Shown: positions 46,217 through 54,251 of the stretch, one piece after another | How the letters are laid out: every line of letters begins with the position of its first letter | How positions within the stretch are numbered: the stretch's first letter is position 1 | From: Burkholderia sp052045245 | GTDB taxonomy: Bacteria; Pseudomonadota; Gammaproteobacteria; Burkholderiales; Burkholderiaceae | Reading direction: 5' to 3' | DNA length: 64,000 bases | Assembly (NCBI RefSeq): GCF_052045245.1 | Contig: NZ_JBQEON010000031.1 | Coordinates: 26,715 to 90,714, forward strand | Position numbers and translations under genes: made by a program | Notes under the pieces: model-generated | Seen by the model: the letters and a program-made list of their open reading frames with translations, nothing else | What the model was told of the DNA's origin: nothing | Databases searched by the model: none

Positions 46217-46972
46217 ATGTTGCTGATTCCGGCCATCGATCTCAAAGACGGTCAGTGTGTGCGCCTCAAACAGGGCGATATGGACCAGGCCACGATTTTC
46301 TCCGAGGACCCGGCGGCGATGGCCCGCAAGTGGGTCGATCTCGGCGCCCGGCGGCTGCATCTGGTCGACCTGAACGGCGCGTTCGCCGGCAAGCCCAAGA
46401 ATCTCGAGGCGATCGAAGCGATCCTCGACGAAGTCGGCGATGAAATCCCCGTGCAGCTCGGCGGCGGCATTCGCAGCCTCGAGACGATCGAGAAGTATCT
46501 CGACGCCGGCCTCTCCTACGTGATCATCGGCACCGCGGCCGTGAAGGACCCGGGCTTCCTGCAGGATGCGTGCACCGCGTTCGCGGGCAGCATCATCGTC
46601 GGCCTCGACGCGAAGGACGGCAAGGTCGCGACCGACGGCTGGAGCAAGCTGACCGGCCACGAGGTGATCGATCTCGCGCGCAAGTTCGAAGACTACGGCG
46701 TCGAATCGATCGTCTACACCGACATCGGCCGCGACGGGATGCTGCAGGGCATCAACATCGAGGCGACCGTGAAGCTCGCGCAGGCGGTCGGTATTCCGGT
46801 GATCGCAAGCGGCGGCCTGTCGAACCTCACCGACATCGAGAACCTCTGCGAAGTGGAGGAGCATGGTGTCGAAGGCGTGATCTGCGGCCGTGCGATCTAC
46901 TCCGGCGATCTCGATTTCGCGGTCGCGCAAAAACGCGCGGATGAACTGAACGGCGAACTCGACGACGCGTAA
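46217..46972 (+). CDS. hisA: Phosphoribosylformimino-5-aminoimidazole carboxamide ribotide isomerase HisA
   Basis: 251 residues, (beta/alpha)8 barrel. Catalytic Asp8 lies in IPAIDLKDG and the second Asp in YTDIGRDGM. Phosphate-binding loops QLGGGIRS and IASGGLSNL are visible. It performs the Amadori rearrangement before HisF. A leader of about 160 bp containing two hairpins separates it from hisH. Confidence 0.97.
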   Translation: MLLIPAIDLKDGQCVRLKQGDMDQATIFSEDPAAMARKWVDLGARRLHLVDLNGAFAGKPKNLEAIEAILDEVGDEIPVQLGGGIRSLETIEKYLDAGLSYVIIGTAAVKDPGFLQDACTAFAGSIIVGLDAKDGKVATDGWSKLTGHEVIDLARKFEDYGVESIVYTDIGRDGMLQGINIEATVKLAQAVGIPVIASGGLSNLTDIENLCEVEEHGVEGVICGRAIYSGDLDFAVAQKRADELNGELDDA

Positions 46973-47078
46973 GCGCGGTCGTTCCGTTCGCCGGGGCTGC
47001 CAGCAGGCGGCCCCGACCGGGCGCCTCGCACGAGGCGTCCGAAACCGGCCGTCCCACCGCGGCCCATGGCGCAACATC

Positions 47079-47852
47079 ATGGCTCTAGCTAAACGCATCA
47101 TCCCCTGCCTGGACGTGACTGCCGGGCGTGTCGTCAAGGGCGTCAACTTCGTCGAACTGCGCGATGCCGGCGACCCCGTCGAAATCGCGCGTCGCTACGA
47201 CGACCAGGGCGCCGACGAACTGACGTTCCTCGACATCACCGCGACCTCCGACCAGCGCGACCTGATCCTGCCGATCATCGAGGCCGTCGCATCGCAGGTC
47301 TTCATTCCGCTGACCGTCGGCGGCGGCGTGCGCGCCGTCGAGGACGTACGGCGCCTGTTGAACGCGGGCGCGGACAAGGTCAGCATGAACTCGTCGGCGG
47401 TCGCGAACCCGCAGCTCGTGCGCGACGCGGCCGACAAGTACGGCTCGCAGTGCATCGTCGTCGCGATCGACGCGAAGCGCGTGTCGGCCGACGGCGAAGC
47501 GCCGCGCTGGGAAGTCTTCACGCACGGCGGCCGCAAGAACACGGGCCTCGACGCAATCGAATGGGCGCGCAAGATGGCCGAGCTCGGCGCGGGCGAGATC
47601 CTGCTCACGAGCATGGACCGCGACGGCACGAAGTCGGGCTTCGACCTCGCGCTCACGCGCGGCGTGTCGGACGCGGTGCCGGTGCCGGTGATCGCGTCGG
47701 GCGGTGTCGGCTGCCTGCAGGATCTCGCGGACGGCATCAAGGACGGCCGCGCCGACGCCGTACTGGCCGCGAGCATCTTCCACTACGGCGAGCACACGGT
47801 CGGCGAGGCGAAGCGCTTCATGTCCGACCAGGGCATCGCGGTGAGGTTGTGA
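47079..47852 (+). CDS. hisF: Imidazole glycerol phosphate synthase, cyclase subunit HisF
   Basis: 257 residues, barrel related to HisA. Catalytic Asp12 lies in IIPCLDVTAGRVVKG and the second Asp in SMDRDGTKSG; phosphate loops TVGGGVRAVED and IASGGVG are present. With HisH it makes imidazole glycerol phosphate and AICAR. Its stop overlaps hisI (TGATG). A 106-bp gap before it contains GC hairpins without a T-run. Confidence 0.98.
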   Translation: MALAKRIIPCLDVTAGRVVKGVNFVELRDAGDPVEIARRYDDQGADELTFLDITATSDQRDLILPIIEAVASQVFIPLTVGGGVRAVEDVRRLLNAGADKVSMNSSAVANPQLVRDAADKYGSQCIVVAIDAKRVSADGEAPRWEVFTHGGRKNTGLDAIEWARKMAELGAGEILLTSMDRDGTKSGFDLALTRGVSDAVPVPVIASGGVGCLQDLADGIKDGRADAVLAASIFHYGEHTVGEAKRFMSDQGIAVRL

Positions 47853-48268
47853 TGAATACGGAAACGAAATCCCTGCCCGCGTGGCTCGACAAGGTTCGCT
47901 GGGACGACAACGGCCTCGTGCCGGTGATCGCGCAGGAAGCGTCGACGAACGACGTGCTGATGTTCGCGTGGATGAACCGCGAGGCGCTGGCGAAGACGAT
48001 CGAGACGCAGTGCGCAGTCTATTATTCGCGCTCGCGCAAGCGCCTGTGGTTCAAGGGCGAGGAGTCGGGCCACGTGCAGCACGTGCACGAGGTGCGGCTC
48101 GACTGCGACGAGGACGTCGTGCTGCTGAAGGTCGAGCAGGTGTCGGGCATCGCGTGCCACACCGGCCGGCATTCGTGCTTCTTCCAGAAATTCGAAGGCA
48201 ACGTGGACAGCGGCGACTGGGTCGCGGTCGAGCCGGTGCTGAAAGACCCCGAACATATCTACAAATGA
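47852..48268 (+). CDS. hisI: Phosphoribosyl-AMP cyclohydrolase
   Basis: 138 residues. VLMFAWMNREAL, YYSRSRKRLWFKGEESGH and the zinc-binding VRLDCDEDVVLLKV and GIACHTGRHSCFF are typical. It opens the adenine ring of PR-AMP. HisI and HisE are separate proteins here, unlike the fused enzyme of enterobacteria. Overlaps both hisF and hisE. Confidence 0.97.
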   Translation: MNTETKSLPAWLDKVRWDDNGLVPVIAQEASTNDVLMFAWMNREALAKTIETQCAVYYSRSRKRLWFKGEESGHVQHVHEVRLDCDEDVVLLKVEQVSGIACHTGRHSCFFQKFEGNVDSGDWVAVEPVLKDPEHIYK

Positions 48269-48630
48269 CGCAATCGACCGAAGACACGCTGCTGCGCCTC
48301 GCAGCCGTGATCGATAGCCGCAAGGGCGGCGACCCCGACCAATCGTACGTATCGCGCCTGTTCCACAAGGGCGACGACGCGGTGCTGAAGAAGATCGGCG
48401 AAGAGGCGACCGAGGTCGTGCTGGCCGCGAAGGACGTGCGCCAGGGCGGCGCGCCGACCGCACTCGTCGGTGAAGTGGCCGATCTGTGGTTCCACTGCCT
48501 CGTGATGCTGTCGCATTTCGACCTGAGCCCGGCCGACGTGATCGCCGAGCTCGAGCGTCGCGAAGGGCTGTCGGGCATCGAGGAAAAGGCGCTGCGCAAG
48601 CGCCGCGAGCGCGAGGAAAACGGCGGGTGA
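48265..48630 (+). CDS. hisE: Phosphoribosyl-ATP pyrophosphatase
   Basis: 121 residues, all-alpha MazG-like fold. The landmarks are YVSRLFHKGDDAVLKKIGEEATEVVLAAKD (metal-binding glutamates) and ADLWFHCLVML. It removes pyrophosphate from PR-ATP, step two of the pathway. The start overlaps the hisI stop (ATGA). Last gene of the his cluster. Confidence 0.96.
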   Translation: MTQSTEDTLLRLAAVIDSRKGGDPDQSYVSRLFHKGDDAVLKKIGEEATEVVLAAKDVRQGGAPTALVGEVADLWFHCLVMLSHFDLSPADVIAELERREGLSGIEEKALRKRREREENGG

Positions 48631-48701
48631 CGACCGACGGCCTGCCGCGCCGGCAACAGTGCGGTAAGCTGTAAGAATTGTCATCTAACGGGGGTAGCAT
48701 C

Positions 48702-49094
48702 ATGACCGATACGCCGAGCCAGTTCCCGACGCCGTCGGTGCCGGACGCAGCGGACGCCGAGCGACTGAACGGCTTGCGCACGCTGACGCACGTGCTGTAC
48801 GGCCTCTACGCGATTCATTGGCTGACGGGCGGCGTCACCGGCATCATCGCGATCATCATCAACTACGTGAAGCGCGGCGACGTGGCCGGCACGCCGTACG
48901 CCGACCATTTCGAGTGGCAGATCCGCACGTTCTGGCGCGCGCTGATCGCGTACGTGATCGGCTTCGCGCTGATGTTCGTGGTGGTGGGATTCGCGATCAT
49001 GTTTGTCACATGGATCTGGACGCTGTACCGTATCATCAAGGGTTGGCTGTACCTGAACGACAACAAGACGCTTGATCCGCAGGCCTGGTTCTGA
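48702..49094 (+). CDS. Small membrane protein, DUF4870-like
   Basis: 130 residues from ATG at 48702, preceded by GGGGGTA. A soluble, acidic N-terminus of about 30 residues is followed by about three hydrophobic segments (THVLYGLYAIHWLTGG, FWRALIAYVIGFALMFVVV, IMFVTWIWTLYRI) and a short tail (LYLNDNKTLDPQAWF). The layout resembles DUF4870 membrane proteins. Function is unknown. It sits between hisE and the HIT hydrolase gene in the same direction, with 71 bp and 25 bp gaps. Confidence 0.75.
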   Translation: MTDTPSQFPTPSVPDAADAERLNGLRTLTHVLYGLYAIHWLTGGVTGIIAIIINYVKRGDVAGTPYADHFEWQIRTFWRALIAYVIGFALMFVVVGFAIMFVTWIWTLYRIIKGWLYLNDNKTLDPQAWF

Positions 49095-49119
49095 CCGGCG
49101 GGCGTTTCGCAGGAGCAAC

Positions 49120-49485
49120 ATGAGTCACGATCCGAATTGCCTGTTCTGCAAGATCGCGGCGGGCGAGATCCCGAGCACGAAGGTGCACGAGGACGACGAA
49201 TTCGTCGCGTTCCGCGACATCCGCCCGGCGGCCGACACACACGTGCTCGTGATTCCGCGCCGGCACCTGCCGACGTTGTCGGCGGCGAGCGAGGCCGATG
49301 CGCCGATGCTCGGCCGGCTGATGCTGCTCGTCGCGCGGCTGGCCGATCAGTTGGGCGTTGCGTACACGGGCGGCGAGACCGGTTTTCGCACCGTGATCAA
49401 CACGGGCCCCGGCGGCGGACAGGAGGTCTACCACCTGCACGCGCATATCCTGGCCGGCCCGCGCCCGTGGCAGCGGATGGGTTGA
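49120..49485 (+). CDS. HIT-family nucleotide hydrolase
   Basis: 121 residues. The start CLFCKIAAGEIPSTKV, the RDIRPAADTHVLVIPRRHLP segment and the catalytic histidine triad YHLHAHILAG place it in the HINT-like branch. These enzymes cleave purine nucleoside phosphoramidates or acyl adenylates. Its position beside hisE is common in beta- and gammaproteobacteria. AGGAG precedes the start. Confidence 0.94.
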   Translation: MSHDPNCLFCKIAAGEIPSTKVHEDDEFVAFRDIRPAADTHVLVIPRRHLPTLSAASEADAPMLGRLMLLVARLADQLGVAYTGGETGFRTVINTGPGGGQEVYHLHAHILAGPRPWQRMG

Positions 49486-49578
49486 CGCAGCGGGGCGTTT
49501 CCCCGCATCGATAGTCGAAGCCGGCGTGCCGCCGGCGATTTGCGCCGCGACGCGGCGTGGTTGAGGAGAGGTTTCATC

Positions 49579-49809
49579 ATGGGTGGATTGAGCATTTGGC
49601 ACTGGCTGATCGTGCTGCTGATCGTCGCGCTGGTTTTCGGTACCAAGAAGCTGCGCAACATCGGCAACGACCTCGGCAGCGCAGTGAAGGGCTTCAAGGA
49701 CGGCATGAAGGAAGGCGAGACGCCGGCGGACGCGCAGCAGCTGCCGCGCTCGGGCTCGGTCGACGTCAACGCGAAGGAAACGACGCGTTCCGACTCGAAC
49801 AAGGCGTAA
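49579..49809 (+). CDS. tatA: Twin-arginine translocase subunit TatA
   Basis: 76 residues. One N-terminal helix (LSIWHWLIVLLIVALVFG) followed by the FGTKKLRNIGNDLG amphipathic segment with the conserved FGxxK, then a charged tail. TatA forms the pore-like assembly for folded proteins. GAGGAGAGG lies upstream. It opens tatABC. Confidence 0.96.
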   Translation: MGGLSIWHWLIVLLIVALVFGTKKLRNIGNDLGSAVKGFKDGMKEGETPADAQQLPRSGSVDVNAKETTRSDSNKA

Positions 49810-49835
49810 CGCCGTCACGCTGACAGGCATTCGCG

Positions 49836-50366
49836 ATGCTGGATCTCGGTCTTTCGAAGATGGCGCTGATCGGCGTCGTCGCGCTCGTGGTGCTCGGCCC
49901 CGAGCGCCTGCCGCGCGTCGCGCGTACGGCCGGCGCACTGTTCGGCCGCGCGCAGCGGTACATCAACGACGTGAAGGCCGAGGTCTCGCGCGAAATCGAA
50001 CTCGACGCGTTGCGGACGATGAAGACCGATTTCGAGACGGCCGCGCGCAATGTCGAGACGACGATTCACGACAACCTGCGCGAGCACGAGAAGGACCTGA
50101 ACGACACGTGGCATTCCGCGGTCGGCGGTCTTGACGAAGGCGCGGTCGATGCCGGCACGTACGGCTCCGACACGCCCGCCGCGCCGTCGTGGCGCGGCAG
50201 CACGGCCGCGCTCGCGCCGAAGCGTCGCAACTGGCGTGTGAAGCAGGCGGCGACGCCTGTCTGGTACAAGCGCGCGACGACCCGCCGCACGCATGTGCAG
50301 TCGGGTGCCGCGCGTGTCGCGCGCCACCAGCCGGCCAGCCTGCGCCGGCCGACGCGTTTCTTCTGA
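49836..50366 (+). CDS. tatB: Twin-arginine translocase subunit TatB
   Basis: 176 residues. MLDLGLSKMALIGVVALVVLGPERLPRVART contains the TatB anchor and the conserved Glu after LGP. An amphipathic helix and a long variable, basic tail follow. With TatC it recognises RR signal peptides. Between tatA (26 bp) and tatC (41 bp). Confidence 0.96.
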   Translation: MLDLGLSKMALIGVVALVVLGPERLPRVARTAGALFGRAQRYINDVKAEVSREIELDALRTMKTDFETAARNVETTIHDNLREHEKDLNDTWHSAVGGLDEGAVDAGTYGSDTPAAPSWRGSTAALAPKRRNWRVKQAATPVWYKRATTRRTHVQSGAARVARHQPASLRRPTRFF

Positions 50367-50407
50367 GTCGAGCGCATGCTCGCTCGTCAATCCTACCGAG
50401 GGCCGGT

Positions 50408-51193
50408 GTGAGCGACCCCCAGCAGAATCCGGGCGACGCCCCGGAAGAAACCTTCATTTCCCATCTCGTCGAACTTCGCGATCGCATCATTCGCGCGGGG
50501 CTGGCCGTGATCGTCGTGTTCCTCGGCCTCGTGTACTGGGCGCCCGACATCTTCCGGCTGCTCGCGCGGCCGCTGATGGAGAACCTGCCGAAGGGCGGCA
50601 AGATGATCGTCACCGACGTCACCGGCTCGTTCTTCGTGCCGATGAAGGTCACGATGCTCGTCGCGCTCGTGATCGCGCTGCCGATCGTGCTGTACCAGAT
50701 CTGGGCGTTCGTCGCGCCGGGGCTGTACCAGCACGAGAAGAAGCTCGTCGCGCCGCTGGTCGGCAGCAGCTACTTCCTGTTCCTGTGCGGGATGGCATTC
50801 GCGTACTTCCTCGTGTTCCCGACGATCTTCCGCGTGATGGCGCACTACAACGCGCCGCTCGGCGCGGAGATGTCGACCGACATCGACAACTACCTGAGCT
50901 TCGTGCTCGGCATGTTCATCGCATTCGGGGTCACGTTCGAGGTGCCGATCATCGTCGTGCTGCTCGTTCGGATGGGCGTGTTGTCTCTGAAGAAGCTGAA
51001 GGAGATGCGGCCGTACGTGATCGTCGGCGCGTTCATCGTCGCGGCGGTCGTCACGCCGCCGGACGTGTTCTCGCAGCTGATGCTCGCGCTGCCGCTCGTC
51101 GTGCTGTTCGAGGTCGGGCTGCTCGCCGCGCGATTCTTCGTACCGAAGCCGGCGGAAGAGCCCGAGGCGGAGAATAACGGCGCCGCGAGTTGA
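50408..51193 (+). CDS. tatC: Twin-arginine translocase subunit TatC
   Basis: 261 residues from GTG at 50408, with GAGGG upstream. Six hydrophobic helices. SHLVELRDRIIRAG at the N-terminus is the signal-peptide binding site, with IWAFVAPGLYQHEKK and FGVTFEVPI as further markers. It is the receptor for twin-arginine precursors. It ends the long plus-strand run and is closed by a terminator. Confidence 0.97.
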   Translation: MSDPQQNPGDAPEETFISHLVELRDRIIRAGLAVIVVFLGLVYWAPDIFRLLARPLMENLPKGGKMIVTDVTGSFFVPMKVTMLVALVIALPIVLYQIWAFVAPGLYQHEKKLVAPLVGSSYFLFLCGMAFAYFLVFPTIFRVMAHYNAPLGAEMSTDIDNYLSFVLGMFIAFGVTFEVPIIVVLLVRMGVLSLKKLKEMRPYVIVGAFIVAAVVTPPDVFSQLMLALPLVVLFEVGLLAARFFVPKPAEEPEAENNGAAS

Positions 51194-51356
51194 CGCCGCA
51201 GCCGCGCGCGGCGGCCGGCTGGATGTGGATGGCCGCCGTCGATGCGCGCTCGCCGCAACGTCGCGGCGAGGCAAGCGACAGGACGGCGCAGATGGTGAAG
51301 GGGTCAAGGGGGAAGGCGAACGCAGCTTCACCGTGAAGAAGGATCGTCGATTCCAA

Positions 51357-51389
51357 GCAAAAGGGCAGCCAGATCGGCTGCCCTTTTGC
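51357..51389. terminator. Bidirectional terminator between tatC and the DegS-like gene
   Basis: A 14-bp perfect stem (51357-51370 with 51376-51389) with AAAA and TTTT near its base and a 5-base loop, between convergent genes. Confidence 0.85.
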
Positions 51390-51438
51390 ATTCCGGCTGC
51401 GGCCTGCAGGCGGCGCGGACGCGCCCGCCGTCCAAGCG

Positions 51439-52644
51439 TCACTCGGACTCGCTGTCCTGCTCGTCGAGCGTCTGCTTCGGCGGCGGCGGACGCTTGCCGA
51501 TCACGACGTTCACGTCGAACTCCTTGCCCTTGCGCACGACGTGCACCTTGGTCGGCGTGCCCGGCTTGATCTGCGCGACGGTGTTCAGCAGCTTCGTCGT
51601 GTCGGTGATGTCCTCGCCGTTCACGGTCACGAGGATGTCGCCCGGCTTGATGCCGGCCTTGTCGGCCGGGCCGCCTTGCAGCACGCCCGCGACGATCGCG
51701 CCCGACTTCTGCTGGAGCCCGAACGACTCGGCGATTTCCGGTGTGACGTCCTGCGGCTCGACGCCGATCCAGCCGCGCGTGACCGAGCCCGTCGTGATGA
51801 TGCTTTCGAGCACGGTGCGCGCCGTCGATACGGGTATCGCGAAACCGATGCCGAGCGAGCCGCCCGAGCGCGAGTAGATCGCCGTGTTGATGCCGAGCAG
51901 GTTGCCGTTCACGTCGACCAGCGCGCCGCCCGAGTTGCCGGGGTTGATCGGCGCGTCGGTCTGGATGAAGTTCTCGAACGTGTTGATGCCGAGGTGATTG
52001 CGGCCGAGCGCGCTGATGATCCCCATCGTGACCGTCTGGCCGACGCCGAACGGGTTGCCGATCGCGAGCACGACGTCGCCGACCCGCGACTGGTCCGAAC
52101 GGCCGAGCGTGATGGTCGGCAGGTTCGTCATGTTGATCTTCAGCACGGCGAGGTCGGTTTCGGGGTCGCTGCCGATCACCTTCGCGGTGGCCGTGCGCCC
52201 GTCGGCGAGCGCGACTTCGATCTGGTCGGCGCCGTCCACGACGTGCTGGTTCGTTAGAATGTAACCTTCAGGGCTCACGATAACGCCGGAGCCAAGGTTG
52301 GCGGCCGGTTCGTCCTGCTGCTTGCGCGCGTTGCGGTCGCCGAAGAAGTAGCGGAACAGCGGATCCTTCGCGCGCGGATCGGGCGGCAGCGAGCCGTCCT
52401 TGCTGGAGAATACGTTGACGACGGCGGGCATCGCCTTTTGCGCGGCCTCGGCGTACGACGTGGTCGCCGGTGCTCCGCCGATGCCCGGCGCGACTTCCCG
52501 CAGCGCGACGATCGGCGTGGCGAGCTGCTTGCCGAGCTGTCCTTGCCGTTGCAGCCATTGCGGCTTGAGCGTCACGACGATGAACATCAGCGCGAGCAGT
52601 ACGGTTACCGCCTGCGCGAAGAACAGCCAGAAGCGTTTAAGCAT
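51439..52644 (-). CDS. Membrane-anchored trypsin-like serine protease, DegS-like
   Basis: 401 residues. A non-cleaved N-terminal helix (about 7-26) anchors it in the inner membrane. The protease domain has the triad His134 (TNQHVVDG), Asp164 (ETDLAVL) and Ser238 (GNSGGAL). A single PDZ domain follows (GAIVAGVLQGGPADKAGIKPGDIL). One PDZ and a membrane anchor fit DegS/AlgW, the site-1 protease that senses misfolded porins and starts the sigma-E response, rather than DegP with two PDZ domains. Its start is only 21 bp from the divergent nif3-like gene. Confidence 0.88.
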   Translation of the reverse strand: MLKRFWLFFAQAVTVLLALMFIVVTLKPQWLQRQGQLGKQLATPIVALREVAPGIGGAPATTSYAEAAQKAMPAVVNVFSSKDGSLPPDPRAKDPLFRYFFGDRNARKQQDEPAANLGSGVIVSPEGYILTNQHVVDGADQIEVALADGRTATAKVIGSDPETDLAVLKINMTNLPTITLGRSDQSRVGDVVLAIGNPFGVGQTVTMGIISALGRNHLGINTFENFIQTDAPINPGNSGGALVDVNGNLLGINTAIYSRSGGSLGIGFAIPVSTARTVLESIITTGSVTRGWIGVEPQDVTPEIAESFGLQQKSGAIVAGVLQGGPADKAGIKPGDILVTVNGEDITDTTKLLNTVAQIKPGTPTKVHVVRKGKEFDVNVVIGKRPPPPKQTLDEQDSESE

Positions 52645-52665
52645 CTGAATGGATTAGAGGTTTAT

Positions 52666-53412
52666 ATGGATCGGATCGAACTCGAATTGTACTTGAACAA
52701 TACCCTTGAAACCGCGCGCTTCAAGGACTATTGCCCGAACGGCCTGCAGGTCGAGGGGCGCCGCAAGATCGAAAAGATCGCCACCGGCGTGACGGCATCG
52801 GTCGCGTTCCTCGAAGCCGCGCTCGAATGGGGCGCGGATGCGGTGCTCGTCCATCACGGCTATTTCTGGCGCAACGAGGCACCGCAGATCACCGGCCGCA
52901 AGTACCAGCGCCTGAAGCTGCTGCTCGCGAACGACCTGAACCTGTTCGCGTTCCACCTGCCGCTCGACGCGCACCCCGAGTTCGGCAACAACGCGCAGCT
53001 CGGCGACAAGCTCGGGCTGATCGGCGAGCAGCGTTTCGGCGACGGCGACCTCGGCTGGATGGCCACGCTGCCGATGCCCGTCACGCTCGAACACTTCGTC
53101 GCGAAGGTCGAGCGCACGCTGGGCCGCACGCCGCTCGTGCTCGGCGATTCGGATAGGCAGTTGCGCCGCATCGCGTGGTGCACGGGCGCTGCGCAGAGCT
53201 ATTTCGATGCGGCGATCGATGCGGGTGCGGACGTGTTCCTGACCGGCGAGGTGTCGGAACCGGTCACGCACGCGGCGGCCGAGAGCGGCGTCGCGTTCGT
53301 TGCGGCAGGGCACCATGCGACCGAACGCTACGGAATCCAGGCGCTGGGCCGCCACTTGTCCGAAGAATTCGATATCGAACACCTTTTTATCGATATTCAT
53401 AATCCGGTCTGA
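52666..53412 (+). CDS. Nif3-like dinuclear metal centre protein (YbgI family)
   Basis: 248 residues. The metal-binding motifs are visible: VLVHHGYFW, FHLPLDAHPEFGNNAQLG, and GEVSEPVTHAAAE with AAGHHATERYGIQALG near the end. YbgI/NIF3 proteins form toroid hexamers with a dinuclear metal site and have been called GTP cyclohydrolase type 2-like, but no role is proven. AGAGG precedes the ATG. Divergent from the DegS-like protease with almost no promoter space. Confidence 0.93.
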   Translation: MDRIELELYLNNTLETARFKDYCPNGLQVEGRRKIEKIATGVTASVAFLEAALEWGADAVLVHHGYFWRNEAPQITGRKYQRLKLLLANDLNLFAFHLPLDAHPEFGNNAQLGDKLGLIGEQRFGDGDLGWMATLPMPVTLEHFVAKVERTLGRTPLVLGDSDRQLRRIAWCTGAAQSYFDAAIDAGADVFLTGEVSEPVTHAAAESGVAFVAAGHHATERYGIQALGRHLSEEFDIEHLFIDIHNPV

Positions 53413-53441
53413 AGCCAGGTTTTGCGGCAGCGCATCGAAAT

Positions 53442-53471
53442 TTCACAATGTAGTGAATGCTTAAAAGTGAA
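53442..53471 (+). promoter_or_regulatory. GTGAA half-site cluster upstream of petA
   Basis: TTCAC-N6-GTGAA (53442-53457) followed by another GTGAA (53467-53471), with a 14-bp direct-repeat distance. The region is A/T-rich and probably holds the pet operon promoter. The regulator is unknown. Confidence 0.3.
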
Positions 53472-53630
53472 ATGATTTAATCGCTCCGATAGTGGGGGAA
53501 AACCCTTAACTATCAACGACTTCGAAGGGATTTTCATCTCCGGGCCTTGTAAATGGCGGCTCCATTCGAGCAAACTAGCGGCGGAATGGAAAGTCGTGAC
53601 GGAAAATCCAACTCAGAAGTGGGGCGTGTG

Positions 53631-54251
53631 ATGCGAGACAAGGAAGAAAAACGCGTCGACAGCGGCCGCCGTACCTGGCTGATTGCGACATCCGTAGCAG
53701 GTGGCGTGGGAGGCGTAGCCACCGTCATACCTTTCGCGGCGTCGCTTGCGCCGTCCGCGAAAGCGAAAGCGGCCGGAGCCCCGGTCGAGGTCGACATCAG
53801 CGGCCTGAAACCCGGCGAGATGGTCACCGTGCCGTGGCGCGGCAAGCCGGTCTGGATCCTGAACCGCACCGACGACATGCTGGCCGACGTCGTCAAGGCC
53901 GACAAGGAAGTGGCCGATCCGACCACGAAATCCCCGTATTCGATGCCGTTGCCCGCGTATTGCGCGAACGAATATCGCTCGCGGGCCGATCGCAAGAACA
54001 TTCTCGTCGTGATGGCCGTGTGTACGCACCTCGGCTGCACGCCTAGCCAACGCTTCACGCCGGGGCCGCAGCCGAACCTGCCGGACGACTGGCCGGGCGG
54101 TTTCCTGTGCCCGTGCCACGGTTCGACCTACGACCTCGCCGGCCGTGTGTTCAAGAACAAGCCGGCGCCTCAGAATCTCGACATCCCGCCCTACATGTTC
54201 ACGTCGGCAACCACCGTCGTGATCGGCAAGGACGAGAAAGGAGAAGCGTGA
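53631..54251 (+). CDS. petA: Ubiquinol-cytochrome c reductase, Rieske iron-sulfur subunit
   Basis: 206 residues from MRDKEEKR at 53631; an in-frame ATG at 53553 would add 26 residues without family support. A twin-arginine signal-anchor (SGRRTWLIATSVAGGVGG) leads the protein. The [2Fe-2S] ligands are in CTHLGC and CPCHGS. It passes electrons from ubiquinol to cytochrome c1. Rieske subunits of this type are Tat substrates in other proteobacteria, and tatABC lies 2.4 kb upstream. Overlaps petB (TGATG). Confidence 0.95.
   Translation: MRDKEEKRVDSGRRTWLIATSVAGGVGGVATVIPFAASLAPSAKAKAAGAPVEVDISGLKPGEMVTVPWRGKPVWILNRTDDMLADVVKADKEVADPTTKSPYSMPLPAYCANEYRSRADRKNILVVMAVCTHLGCTPSQRFTPGPQPNLPDDWPGGFLCPCHGSTYDLAGRVFKNKPAPQNLDIPPYMFTSATTVVIGKDEKGEA

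Noticed and set aside
53553..53630. Longer N-terminus for the Rieske protein starting at 53553
   Set aside because: The extra 26 residues precede the Tat signal and are not found in the family; MRDKEEKR gives the usual length.
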